A program made the position numbers and the translations under genes. This document shows positions 1 to 6,687 of a DNA stretch of 17,350 bases, piece after piece (position 1 is the first letter of the stretch; every line of letters begins with the position of its first letter). The notes under the pieces are model-generated. The model searched no databases. It was given only the letters and a program-made list of their open reading frames with translations, and was not told where the DNA came from. This DNA is from Actinomycetota bacterium (GTDB lineage Bacteria > Actinomycetota > Actinomycetes > S36-B12), in contig DNXA01000204.1 of assembly GCA_003506065.1 (NCBI GenBank), positions 1 to 17,350 of the forward strand. Direction: 5' to 3'.

Positions 1-1566
1 CAAGCCTCCGCCAGCGCGTACGGTGAGTTCGGCGGCCAAGAATGGGGTCTGCCCCACATAGAAGGTGCCAAGGACTTTCAGGCCCAGGGCTGCACCCACG
101 AACCATGGAGCAGCAAGCTCGGCAGTGGATCGTGCAATGCCGGCATCAAGAGATCTCCCGACCACTCGTGCCAGATCGCGTTCGAAGATGCGCAGTGCGA
201 TGGGGATGTCTCGTTCACTGGTGGCATCGCGCACGGCGAGTCCGGTCTCGATATTCACGAGATCATCGCTCGTGAGTACGGCTATGCCCGCCGCCCGATC
301 CACGCCAGCTGCGGCAAGGGTGCCCGGCAGCGTGGCGTCGCCGAAGAGCACGGGAATCCCGGCCGAGCGCACCTGACCAATGAACCTGTTTCCGTCATTG
401 CGCTCGATCACCGCAACTTCATAGCCGGCATCGTGCAAGTCGATGGCCACCTGACTGCCGACTGACCCGAGTCCGATGATCACGATGTGATCGCGCATGC
501 GAGTGAGCTGTTGACGCCCAAAGGATTGTGCCAGGCGTCGAGATACCAAGGCATTGGTCAGCAGTGCAGTGGTGACGGCGACGAGAGTGGCCCCAGCGAG
601 AATCAATACGACGGCCCACAGTCGAAGCCAGGTGGACTGATCACGGAAATAGAAGTCGCCGAAGCCGACGGTGGCGATTGTCTCGGAGGTGAAGTACATG
701 GCATCGAAGGCATTCATGGTGGTGCCATCGGACTCGCGATATCCCGCCGTCAATATGGCCACGGACACGATGCCAAGTGCGGCGAGCACGCCGAAGGCGA
801 TCTTGAACGGACGATCAACGGCGTCCACCATCGCCCAGACCGCGTCCTTCATCCTCCTGGCAAGGGAGGCGCTCTTCAGGAGGTGCTCGCCCAGATCCAC
901 CTCCAGACGCACTTCCTCGTAGTCATGTGCCGTACCGATCAGCGTGACCAGGTCACCCTTGTCGACCTCGAGGTCTCGGCCCGGGCACACAATGGTTGAC
1001 GAGCCATCCGCTGGACGCACGGCGACCGGGGCGAGATGTCCCCACAGGGAGCGAATGCGCCCTGAACTCTCGTTCGTGACCGTGGCAATGATGAATTCCT
1101 CACCACCGAGATCGACCGTATGCGCATTGCGTCGCACTGCGGCTTCGAGGAAGGAGCTGGATGCCAGCTGAGCAACATCGAGTACAGCCCCAGGATTCGC
1201 GATGGTCTGCATCGCTCTTCCTACCGCAGCGTTGGCGGCGTAGACGACGATGCGAATCGTCGGCGAGAGTTCACGAATGAGCAGCGCGATTTCGATATTG
1301 CGCAAGTCATCGTCATTCACGCACAGGACTGCAATCGCCGAGTCAATCCTCAGCTGTCTCAAAGTGCTCTCGCGCGAGCCTGAGCCCTCGATGTAGCTGG
1401 CACCCCAGCGAGCAAGGTCTGCTCGTGCATCGATTGTCGCCTTCGGCTCGATCACGATGACCTGTTGGCCTGCATTGACGAGATGTCGAACGATTCGACG
1501 AGCCACTCCCTCGAAACCGAAGACGACGACGTGGCCGTGCAGGGAATTCGAATCCGGCTGCTCCAC
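1..1566 (-). CDS. RCK-pore-RCK potassium channel-like protein (3' end outside window)
   Basis: The reading frame is open from the left edge to a GTG at 1566, giving at least 522 residues; the C-terminus is missing. Residues ~11-130 form a TrkA-N/RCK nucleotide-binding fold with a degenerate glycine motif (GFEG, 17-20). Residues ~135-240 look like a TrkA-C-type region. Two membrane helices (about 256-276 and 316-340) flank a K+ selectivity filter TVGFGD at 299-304. A second RCK domain follows, with an intact GLGSVG at 365-370. The family gates K+ (or similar cation) flow across the inner membrane in response to nucleotide or ions. The order RCK-pore-RCK differs from the common pore-RCK layout. 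GTG at 1566 is the only ATG/GTG/TTG in this frame between the upstream in-frame stop (1726-1728) and the first conserved strand. No clear Shine-Dalgarno sequence precedes it. The channel class is secure; the ion and ligand are inferred. Confidence 0.9.
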   Translation of the reverse strand, partial: MEQPDSNSLHGHVVVFGFEGVARRIVRHLVNAGQQVIVIEPKATIDARADLARWGASYIEGSGSRESTLRQLRIDSAIAVLCVNDDDLRNIEIALLIRELSPTIRIVVYAANAAVGRAMQTIANPGAVLDVAQLASSSFLEAAVRRNAHTVDLGGEEFIIATVTNESSGRIRSLWGHLAPVAVRPADGSSTIVCPGRDLEVDKGDLVTLIGTAHDYEEVRLEVDLGEHLLKSASLARRMKDAVWAMVDAVDRPFKIAFGVLAALGIVSVAILTAGYRESDGTTMNAFDAMYFTSETIATVGFGDFYFRDQSTWLRLWAVVLILAGATLVAVTTALLTNALVSRRLAQSFGRQQLTRMRDHIVIIGLGSVGSQVAIDLHDAGYEVAVIERNDGNRFIGQVRSAGIPVLFGDATLPGTLAAAGVDRAAGIAVLTSDDLVNIETGLAVRDATSERDIPIALRIFERDLARVVGRSLDAGIARSTAELAAPWFVGAALGLKVLGTFYVGQTPFLAAELTVRAGGGL

Positions 1567-1647
1567 AGGGTCAGCATCGGCCGCGTGGGTTTCGGGCGTA
1601 TTTCGCGGGCATGACGCCGCATATGCAGCGACATCTAGTGTGGGTTC

Positions 1648-1974
1648 ATGCGCATATTCACGTCGGTCGTGGCGGGTGCCACTCTCGTGGCCGGATTCGG
1701 GGTGGCACAGGCCTCCGATAACAGATCATTGGGTGGGGCTGTGCTCCTCGCAGGTGCCGCGGTCTGCGGCATTCAATGGTGGCGGGAGGCCGGGCCCCGG
1801 GCCGCACTCCTGAGCGAAGGGGTGCTTGTCCTGGCATTTGCCGGTTCCCACGTACTGGCCAAACCTCTTGGCGCCTGGCCTTCGGTCGGCCTTGTCGCGC
1901 TTGCGACGGCAGCTCTCAGTTACGCGCTGACCGCGCCGAGGAATGCGAGCAATTCGTCTCTTGAGCCTGCCTAG
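1648..1974 (+). CDS. Small four-helix membrane protein, function unknown
   Basis: This is a 108-residue protein with about four hydrophobic segments (roughly 1-20, 28-45, 56-71 and 78-95) and a short polar C-terminal tail. A charged turn with a WWRE motif lies near residue 44. I do not recognise a family. The first helix could be read as a signal peptide (AxA-like site near 20-22), but the rest is also hydrophobic, so an integral membrane protein fits better. It is divergent from the channel gene, with 81 bases between the two starts, so they may share a promoter region. The ribosome-binding site is weak. Support comes from its clean hydrophobic periodicity and from the lack of any competing gene on either strand here. 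Confidence 0.62.
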   Translation: MRIFTSVVAGATLVAGFGVAQASDNRSLGGAVLLAGAAVCGIQWWREAGPRAALLSEGVLVLAFAGSHVLAKPLGAWPSVGLVALATAALSYALTAPRNASNSSLEPA

Positions 1975-2061
1975 GGCGGTATCCAGCACGTTGCGTGTTG
2001 CTGTGTTCAACTGACTGTTGCTTTGGTTTACTGCCCTCAGCATCCATGCAGGGGGGCACCA

Positions 2062-3483
2062 ATGCAGAAGGACTACCGCACCGGCCGCGTCGTGGGGCTT
2101 GCAACATCGGCTGCGCTGGGTGGCTTCCTCTTCGGCTACGACTCTGCTGTCATCAACGGCGCCTCATCTGCGATCAAGACCACGTTCGAGCTGGGTGATT
2201 TCGCCCTTGGATTTGTCGTTTCCATAGCACTGGTCGGATCTGCGATCGGTGCTTGGTTTGCCGGCTACTTGGCTGACCGATACGGACGCCAGCCAGTCAT
2301 GCTGTTCGCTGCTGGCCTGTTCATGCTCGCGGCAGTCGGACAGGCCTTCCCCTTCGCTGTTGCCGATCTCGTGTTCTGGCGATTCATCGGCGGTGCGGGA
2401 ATTGGCGTGGCTTCAGTCATGGCACCGATGTACATCTCGGAAATCGCACCCGCACCAATGCGCGGGCGAATGTCTTCTCTGCAGCAGTTTGCGATCGTGA
2501 TCGGCATTTTTGCCACTGGGCTGATCAACTGGCTGATTCTCAATGCGTCTGGTGGGAGCGCACTCAATGACTGGCTGTTCGGCCTGCCAGCCTGGCAGTG
2601 GATGTTCCTGACGATGACCGTGCCTGCTGCGGTGTATGGCCTGCTCGCACTTCGGTTGCCTGAATCGCCCAGATTCCTGGTGCAGATGGGCGAGGAAGAT
2701 CAGGCCAAGGACGTCCTACGTCAGATCTACACCGCCGAACCTGATCTCCGCGTCGCCGAAATCAAGTCATCCATGCAAGGCGAGCATCGTTCCTCGATCA
2801 AGGACCTGCGCGGCACCCGCTTCGGGTTGATGCCGTTGGTGTGGATCGGCATCATCCTGAGCGCCTTTCAACAATTTGTCGGGATCAATGCGGTCTTCTA
2901 CTACTCGAACACCATCTGGGAATCTGTCGGGTTCTCAGAGGATCAAGCTTTCCAGACCTCGTTGATCACCACCGGGGTCAATGTTGCCTTCACCGTCGTG
3001 GCCATCGCTCTTGTTGATCGGGTAGGACGCAAGCCGTTGTTGCTGGTGGGATCCATTGGCATGGTGATCACTCTCGCGATCTTGACCTACGTGTTCGGGA
3101 CGGCTCCAATCGGTGCTGATGGCACACCAATCCTCACCGATGGCCCTGATGTTGTGGCCATGTTCTCCTTCAATATCTACGTAGCGTTCTTCGCTGCCAC
3201 GTGGGGCCCGGTTGTCTGGGTGCTGCTCGGCGAGATGTTCCCCAATCGCCTCCGCGCTGCAGCGCTGGCGCTTGCAGTCGCTGCGCAATGGACTGCGAAC
3301 TTCATCGTTTCCACCGCATTTCCGCCCATTGCTGGAAAGAGTCTGGGAATTGCCTACGGAATCTTCACAGTATTCGCCCTGCTCTCCATTCCATTTGTGC
3401 TCCGAAAGATCAAAGAGACGAAGGGAATCGAGCTGGAGGATATGGACGACCTCGAGTCCAATTCATTGCTCCGGGCTGGCTGA
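2062..3483 (+). CDS. MFS sugar:proton symporter (XylE/GalP/AraE-like)
   Basis: The product is a 473-residue inner-membrane transporter with twelve predicted helices, expected to import a monosaccharide with protons. Sugar-porter signatures appear in order: FGYDSAVINGA (24-34), GYLADRYGRQ (68-77) after helix 2, PESPRFL (200-206) before the central cytoplasmic loop, QQFVGINAVFYYS (270-282) in helix 7, VDRVGRK (318-324), WGPVVWVLLGEMFPNRLR (381-398), and the closing KETKG (451-455). I chose ATG 2062 because a G-rich Shine-Dalgarno sequence (2050-2056) lies about five bases upstream. The frame is open to an ATG at 2023, but those 13 extra residues are not transporter-like. The sugar cannot be told from sequence. 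It stands alone, with about 90 bases on either side, but may supply sugar to the downstream glycan genes. Confidence 0.93.
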   Translation: MQKDYRTGRVVGLATSAALGGFLFGYDSAVINGASSAIKTTFELGDFALGFVVSIALVGSAIGAWFAGYLADRYGRQPVMLFAAGLFMLAAVGQAFPFAVADLVFWRFIGGAGIGVASVMAPMYISEIAPAPMRGRMSSLQQFAIVIGIFATGLINWLILNASGGSALNDWLFGLPAWQWMFLTMTVPAAVYGLLALRLPESPRFLVQMGEEDQAKDVLRQIYTAEPDLRVAEIKSSMQGEHRSSIKDLRGTRFGLMPLVWIGIILSAFQQFVGINAVFYYSNTIWESVGFSEDQAFQTSLITTGVNVAFTVVAIALVDRVGRKPLLLVGSIGMVITLAILTYVFGTAPIGADGTPILTDGPDVVAMFSFNIYVAFFAATWGPVVWVLLGEMFPNRLRAAALALAVAAQWTANFIVSTAFPPIAGKSLGIAYGIFTVFALLSIPFVLRKIKETKGIELEDMDDLESNSLLRAG

Positions 3484-3586
3484 GAAGTTCACTACAACTT
3501 GATGATTGTCAAGTGCCAGAGGAATTGCAGAATCCGTACAAACTCACAGTGCTTCAAGGGTGCGCTTCTGTCATAAAAGGAGTTGA

Positions 3587-3628
3587 ATGAACAGGTACCG
3601 ATCGAAGTGTCAGATCGAGAAGGAGTGA
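3587..3628 (+). CDS. Possible 13-residue leader peptide
   Basis: An ATG at 3587 follows a strong Shine-Dalgarno sequence (AAAAGGAG, 3575-3582) at four bases. It opens a 13-codon frame, MNRYRSKCQIEKE, ending with TGA at 3626-3628. The stop lies two bases before ATG 3631 of the next gene, and the leader's last codons form that gene's own Shine-Dalgarno sequence. This suggests translational coupling. The same upstream Shine-Dalgarno would be too close to serve the TTG at 3583, which is in frame with the main gene. Basis: seen in sequence. Translation is inferred. Confidence 0.35.
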   Translation: MNRYRSKCQIEKE

Positions 3629-3630
3629 TC

Positions 3631-4128
3631 ATGTCTCAGCCATCCTCCGGCAAATCCCGCCTGAGCCGCATTGCGGCCAAAGAGGTTCCTCATCGCAAGT
3701 CCGACCGATTCTTCGCCGCCAAGAGCGAAGTCAAGGCATCCTGTGAGCAACTGTCATTGGATGTGAAGCGGTCTGCTCTGCATGAGGCGATGAAGATAGA
3801 TCTGCTTCAGGCGGTTGATCGGGTCCATCAACTCGTGCGCGAAGTCACCGAGGACACCCCGGGCGGTCGCAATGAGATGGTCGAACTGGAGAAGCAGGTC
3901 GAGCATCTGCAATTGGCAGAGAAGTGGTCGAACGCTGCTGCGCGCGTGCTGGACCGACTGGGGCCAAATGGAGCCAAGGAGTCGCGCGATAGCGTCCTGG
4001 AGGCTCAGGACAAGGTGATGTGGTGCGTCCGTGCTGATCAGTGGGATGGACAGCTGACGGCCGCACTGAGCGTGCTGACCATTGCCGTTCAAGAGGCCGA
4101 GGCACACGCTTCACGCGTCACGACCTGA
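3631..4128 (+). CDS. Unrecognised helical cytoplasmic protein
   Basis: This is a 165-residue protein with no signal peptide or membrane segment. The first ~25 residues are Ser/Lys/Arg-rich (PSSGKSRLSRIAAKE), and the rest is predicted helical. A heptad-like stretch near 85-110 (MVELEKQVEHLQLAEKW) could form a short coiled coil or a helical bundle. Trp and Cys cluster near VMWCVRADQWDGQL. I do not recognise a family and assign no function. ATG 3631 has a good Shine-Dalgarno sequence (AGAAGGAG, about 3617-3624, six bases away). A longer reading from TTG 3583 is possible but has no spaced Shine-Dalgarno. It lies between the sugar transporter and the glycosyltransferase operon on the same strand, but the gaps on both sides are long. 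Confidence 0.7.
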   Translation: MSQPSSGKSRLSRIAAKEVPHRKSDRFFAAKSEVKASCEQLSLDVKRSALHEAMKIDLLQAVDRVHQLVREVTEDTPGGRNEMVELEKQVEHLQLAEKWSNAAARVLDRLGPNGAKESRDSVLEAQDKVMWCVRADQWDGQLTAALSVLTIAVQEAEAHASRVTT

Positions 4129-4244
4129 TCTGGCGGTAATTCACCTCGCTCATCCGGGCTACACTCAAATGGCAATGAGAGAACGCTTTTCGTTGTTTCG
4201 ATGGTTGCTTTCGCTTGAGCGGGAGCGCAGTTCGTGAATGCTGT

Positions 4245-4388
4245 CAGCCCGGGCCTTCAGAGGTCCCCGCTGATTGAGATTCGTGGCTATCACGCATGAA
4301 GACTCGTTGCTGGAGCCAGCGACGGGATCGCATCGCCACTGAGGCGATGTTGTTCGACTAGGGAACCAAAAAAGTTGCGAGCCCTAGA
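4245..4388 (+). other. Cluster of potential RNA hairpins upstream of the glycan operon
   Basis: No convincing gene lies between 4129 and 4480. Within it, four inverted repeats follow one another. First, 4245-4272: CAGC/GCTG outside GGGCCT/AGG(T)CCC around a TCAG loop. Second, 4303-4326: CGTTGCTG, GAGC loop, CAGCGACG, with two flanking pairs. Third, 4331-4349: CATCGCC, ACTGA loop, GGCGATG. Fourth, 4358-4387: CTAGGG, 18-base loop with an A6 run, CCCTAG. They end about 95 bases before ATG 4481. They could be a terminator for the upstream gene, an attenuating leader, or a small RNA. I could not match them to a riboswitch class. The pairings are seen directly; their role is unknown. Confidence 0.4.
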
Positions 4389-4480
4389 TCCCGGCGTAGG
4401 TGCGGCTTTGTCAACAGAAGCTCGAATCGAGTTGCTGTCAATCTCAATCGCTTGGGCACACGGTCGAAACTGATCAAGTC

Positions 4481-5659
4481 ATGAGTCCGGCGATTGCCTT
4501 GAGAAGCCTGGAGCAGACCGCCGTGGATCCAAGAATTGTCATGATGAGCACGTTCCCGCCAACCCAATGCGGCATCGCCACTTTCGCTCAATCGCTCTCA
4601 CAGGCGATGACGGATGCTGGGTCGCCGGTGGATGTGGTGCAACTGACGCAGGAGCCAACGTTCATGCGTCCCGCGACTGTCGCGCACCAGCATCGAAGTT
4701 CCGCGGACACCGTGCGTACCGCTCAGGTGCTCAACAGCTATGACGTGATCGTGCTCCAGCATGAATTCGGCATCTACGGGGGAGACGATGGGATTGAGTT
4801 GGTCGATCTCCTGAATTCCCTACGGGTGCCGGTGATCACCGTGATTCATACCGTGTTGAAGACACCCACGCTACGCCAGCGATCGATCATCCAGTCATTG
4901 ATTGCTGCGTCCAGTGCGCTGGTGACGATGACCAATATTGCCCGCAAGAATCTCATCTCGCATTACCAGGTCGCTCCGGAAATGGTGCATGTCATCCCGC
5001 ATGGAGCTCCTGACCTGCGGCGATCCGGCAATGACCCAGTCTCAACTGCGGGGCCACGATTGCTCACTTGGGGCTTGATCAGCAGAGGCAAGGGGATCGA
5101 ATGGGGAATCGAGGCGCTGGCCAAACTGGCCGATGTCTATCCGCAGGTGGAGTACGTGGTCGCAGGCCGCACGCACCCAAATGTTGTGGCCTACGAGGGG
5201 GAGCGGTATCGCGAGAGCTTGGTCCAACTGGCTTTGGATCTCGGGGTCTCTGATCGGCTGCACCTGGTCAATGAGTACTTGGACAGCGATGCACTGGCCG
5301 AACTGATCGCGTCTGCATCGATGTTCCTGCTTCCCTATGACTCCAAGGACCAAGTCACCTCGGGTGTTCTGGCCGAGGCGATGGTTGCGGGAGGCCCGGT
5401 CATTGCCACGCGTTTCCCGCACGCCATAGAGGTACTCGGGCGCGGCGCCGGCGTTCTCGTTGAGCACCAGAACTCCGATGACATCGCAGCGGCAGTACGC
5501 CGGATCCATCACAACCCAGCACAGGCTGCACAAATGCGCTCACTGACCGCAGAGATGAGCTTGCCCTACCTGTGGCCCGCGGTCGGACGCTCGTACATGC
5601 AGTTGGCCGACATGATCAGCAACGCACATGTCCGACCAACGTCACTTGCGATTGCCTGA
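4481..5659 (+). CDS. GT4-family glycosyltransferase
   Basis: The product is a 392-residue cytoplasmic GT-B enzyme that should transfer a sugar from an activated nucleotide donor. The N-terminal half has STFPPTQCGIATF (23-35), the acceptor-side glycine loop of a GT4 subgroup, and QHEFGIYGGDDG (93-104). HTVLKTP (123-129) follows. The C-terminal donor half has IPHGAPD (172-178), LLTWGLISRGKGIEWGIEAL (194-213) and SGVLAEAMVAGGPVIAT (294-310), where the family binds the nucleotide-sugar. ATG 4481 is chosen, though its Shine-Dalgarno is weak. GTG 4523 with GGAG at 4510-4513 would remove 14 non-conserved residues and is a real alternative; GTG 4400 seems too early. Its stop overlaps the next start by one base (TGATG), so the three genes 4481-8153 are probably one operon. 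Donor and acceptor are unknown. Confidence 0.9.
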   Translation: MSPAIALRSLEQTAVDPRIVMMSTFPPTQCGIATFAQSLSQAMTDAGSPVDVVQLTQEPTFMRPATVAHQHRSSADTVRTAQVLNSYDVIVLQHEFGIYGGDDGIELVDLLNSLRVPVITVIHTVLKTPTLRQRSIIQSLIAASSALVTMTNIARKNLISHYQVAPEMVHVIPHGAPDLRRSGNDPVSTAGPRLLTWGLISRGKGIEWGIEALAKLADVYPQVEYVVAGRTHPNVVAYEGERYRESLVQLALDLGVSDRLHLVNEYLDSDALAELIASASMFLLPYDSKDQVTSGVLAEAMVAGGPVIATRFPHAIEVLGRGAGVLVEHQNSDDIAAAVRRIHHNPAQAAQMRSLTAEMSLPYLWPAVGRSYMQLADMISNAHVRPTSLAIA

Positions 5660-6687
5660 TGGAGGGCGCCACTCAGCAGCTGCTGCAGCACTCCAACTTC
5701 AAGCATCTGCTGTCACTGTGCGATGAGCGCGGGGTATTCGAGCATTGTGAGTTCGACCAGCCACGACGTGAGCACGGATATTGCGTAGACGATGTTGCAC
5801 GAGCGGCGATCGTGCTTGAGCGAGAGCAGTCCGCCGACCCTGGAATCACGCAAGCCATTGATGTGCTGGCGGGATTCATGGAACTCGCTCAGCAGCCAGA
5901 TGGGCGAATCAGGAATCGCTGTGATGTCGATGGTGCTTGGCAAGGTGAGGCATCTACCGATGACCACTGGGGCCGGGCCCTGTGGTGTTGGGGGAGCATG
6001 GTCCGATTGGATCCGCGCTCCGAACGCGTTCGCGAGGCCTACGATCAGTTCGCCAAGTCAGTTGCCCTGCGCAGTACGCACATGCGATCAATGGTGTTCG
6101 CAGGGCTGGGCGCGGTTGAGTTCTTGCAGGCGTTTCCAGCCAACACACACGCCCGGGCGCTGCTTGATGATGCGTTGCGCAGCATTCCGGCGAATCTTGT
6201 TTCGGCTCAAGCGTGGCCTGAAGAGCGGCTCACATACGCCAATGCCGCAATTGCGGAACTGCTGATCGCAGGAGGTGACTTCTTCGGTCAGCGCGAACCG
6301 GTCAGGCGCGGCCTGAGCATGCTGACCTGGCTCCTCGCGCTGCAAACGCGCGACGGCCACCTGTCGCTGATCCCCGCCACTGGCTGGGTCGTTGGTGATG
6401 CACTGCCGGCATTCGATCAGCAGCCGATTGAGGTGGCTGCGCTCGCCGATGCGTGTGCGAGTGCGTACTCAGTCACTGGAGATGGCTCCTGGCTGGATGC
6501 CATCAGACTTGGAGCTGAATGGTTCGATGGAGCGAATGATCTGTCTGTGCGCATGTATGACCCGAGCACGGGTGCGGGTTTCGATGGCCTTACCTCTACC
6601 GGCCCGAATCTCAACTGCGGAGCGGAATCGACCTTGGCGTACCTGTCGGTCATGCAACAGGCACACCGCGAACGCGCGCTCAAGTGA
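5659..6687 (+). CDS. Likely (alpha/alpha) barrel carbohydrate-active protein, partner of the GT4 enzyme
   Basis: This is a 342-residue soluble protein without a signal peptide. Conserved-looking blocks resemble six-hairpin glycosidase-type folds: HGYCVDDVARA (39-49), DGRIRNRC (81-88), STDDHWGRALW (99-109), WPEERLTYANAA (186-197), FDQQPIEVAALADA (252-265) and NCGAESTLAYL (319-329). The acidic residues in VDDVARA, TDDHWGR and WPEE are candidates for substrate binding or catalysis. From memory, a 'GYCxDDxARA' module of this kind is found fused behind, or encoded next to, GT4 enzymes with a CGIATF motif. Here the two are separate genes joined by TGATG. ATG 5659 is chosen because it overlaps the upstream stop. 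The 3' end overlaps the GH130 gene by four bases (GTGA). Whether it hydrolyses, epimerises or only binds sugar is unknown. Confidence 0.78.
   Translation: MEGATQQLLQHSNFKHLLSLCDERGVFEHCEFDQPRREHGYCVDDVARAAIVLEREQSADPGITQAIDVLAGFMELAQQPDGRIRNRCDVDGAWQGEASTDDHWGRALWCWGSMVRLDPRSERVREAYDQFAKSVALRSTHMRSMVFAGLGAVEFLQAFPANTHARALLDDALRSIPANLVSAQAWPEERLTYANAAIAELLIAGGDFFGQREPVRRGLSMLTWLLALQTRDGHLSLIPATGWVVGDALPAFDQQPIEVAALADACASAYSVTGDGSWLDAIRLGAEWFDGANDLSVRMYDPSTGAGFDGLTSTGPNLNCGAESTLAYLSVMQQAHRERALK

Noticed and set aside
487..999. Plus-strand open frame of 170 codons at the left edge
   Set aside because: Antisense to the channel gene, whose pore and nucleotide-binding motifs are unambiguous on the minus strand.
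3497..3514. ACTTGA/TCAAGT inverted repeat after the sugar transporter as a terminator
   Set aside because: Only six A/T-rich pairs and no T-run; too weak to call.
4160..4165. TACACT as a -10 promoter element
   Set aside because: No acceptable -35 hexamer at 16-18 bases; common by chance.
4174..4194. GAGAACGCTTTTC as a LacI-family operator
   Set aside because: The two halves are not symmetrical enough, and no LacI-type regulator gene is in the window.
4169..4240. Short ATG frame of about 23 codons in the gap before the glycosyltransferase
   Set aside because: No Shine-Dalgarno and no protein-like signal; treated as non-coding leader.
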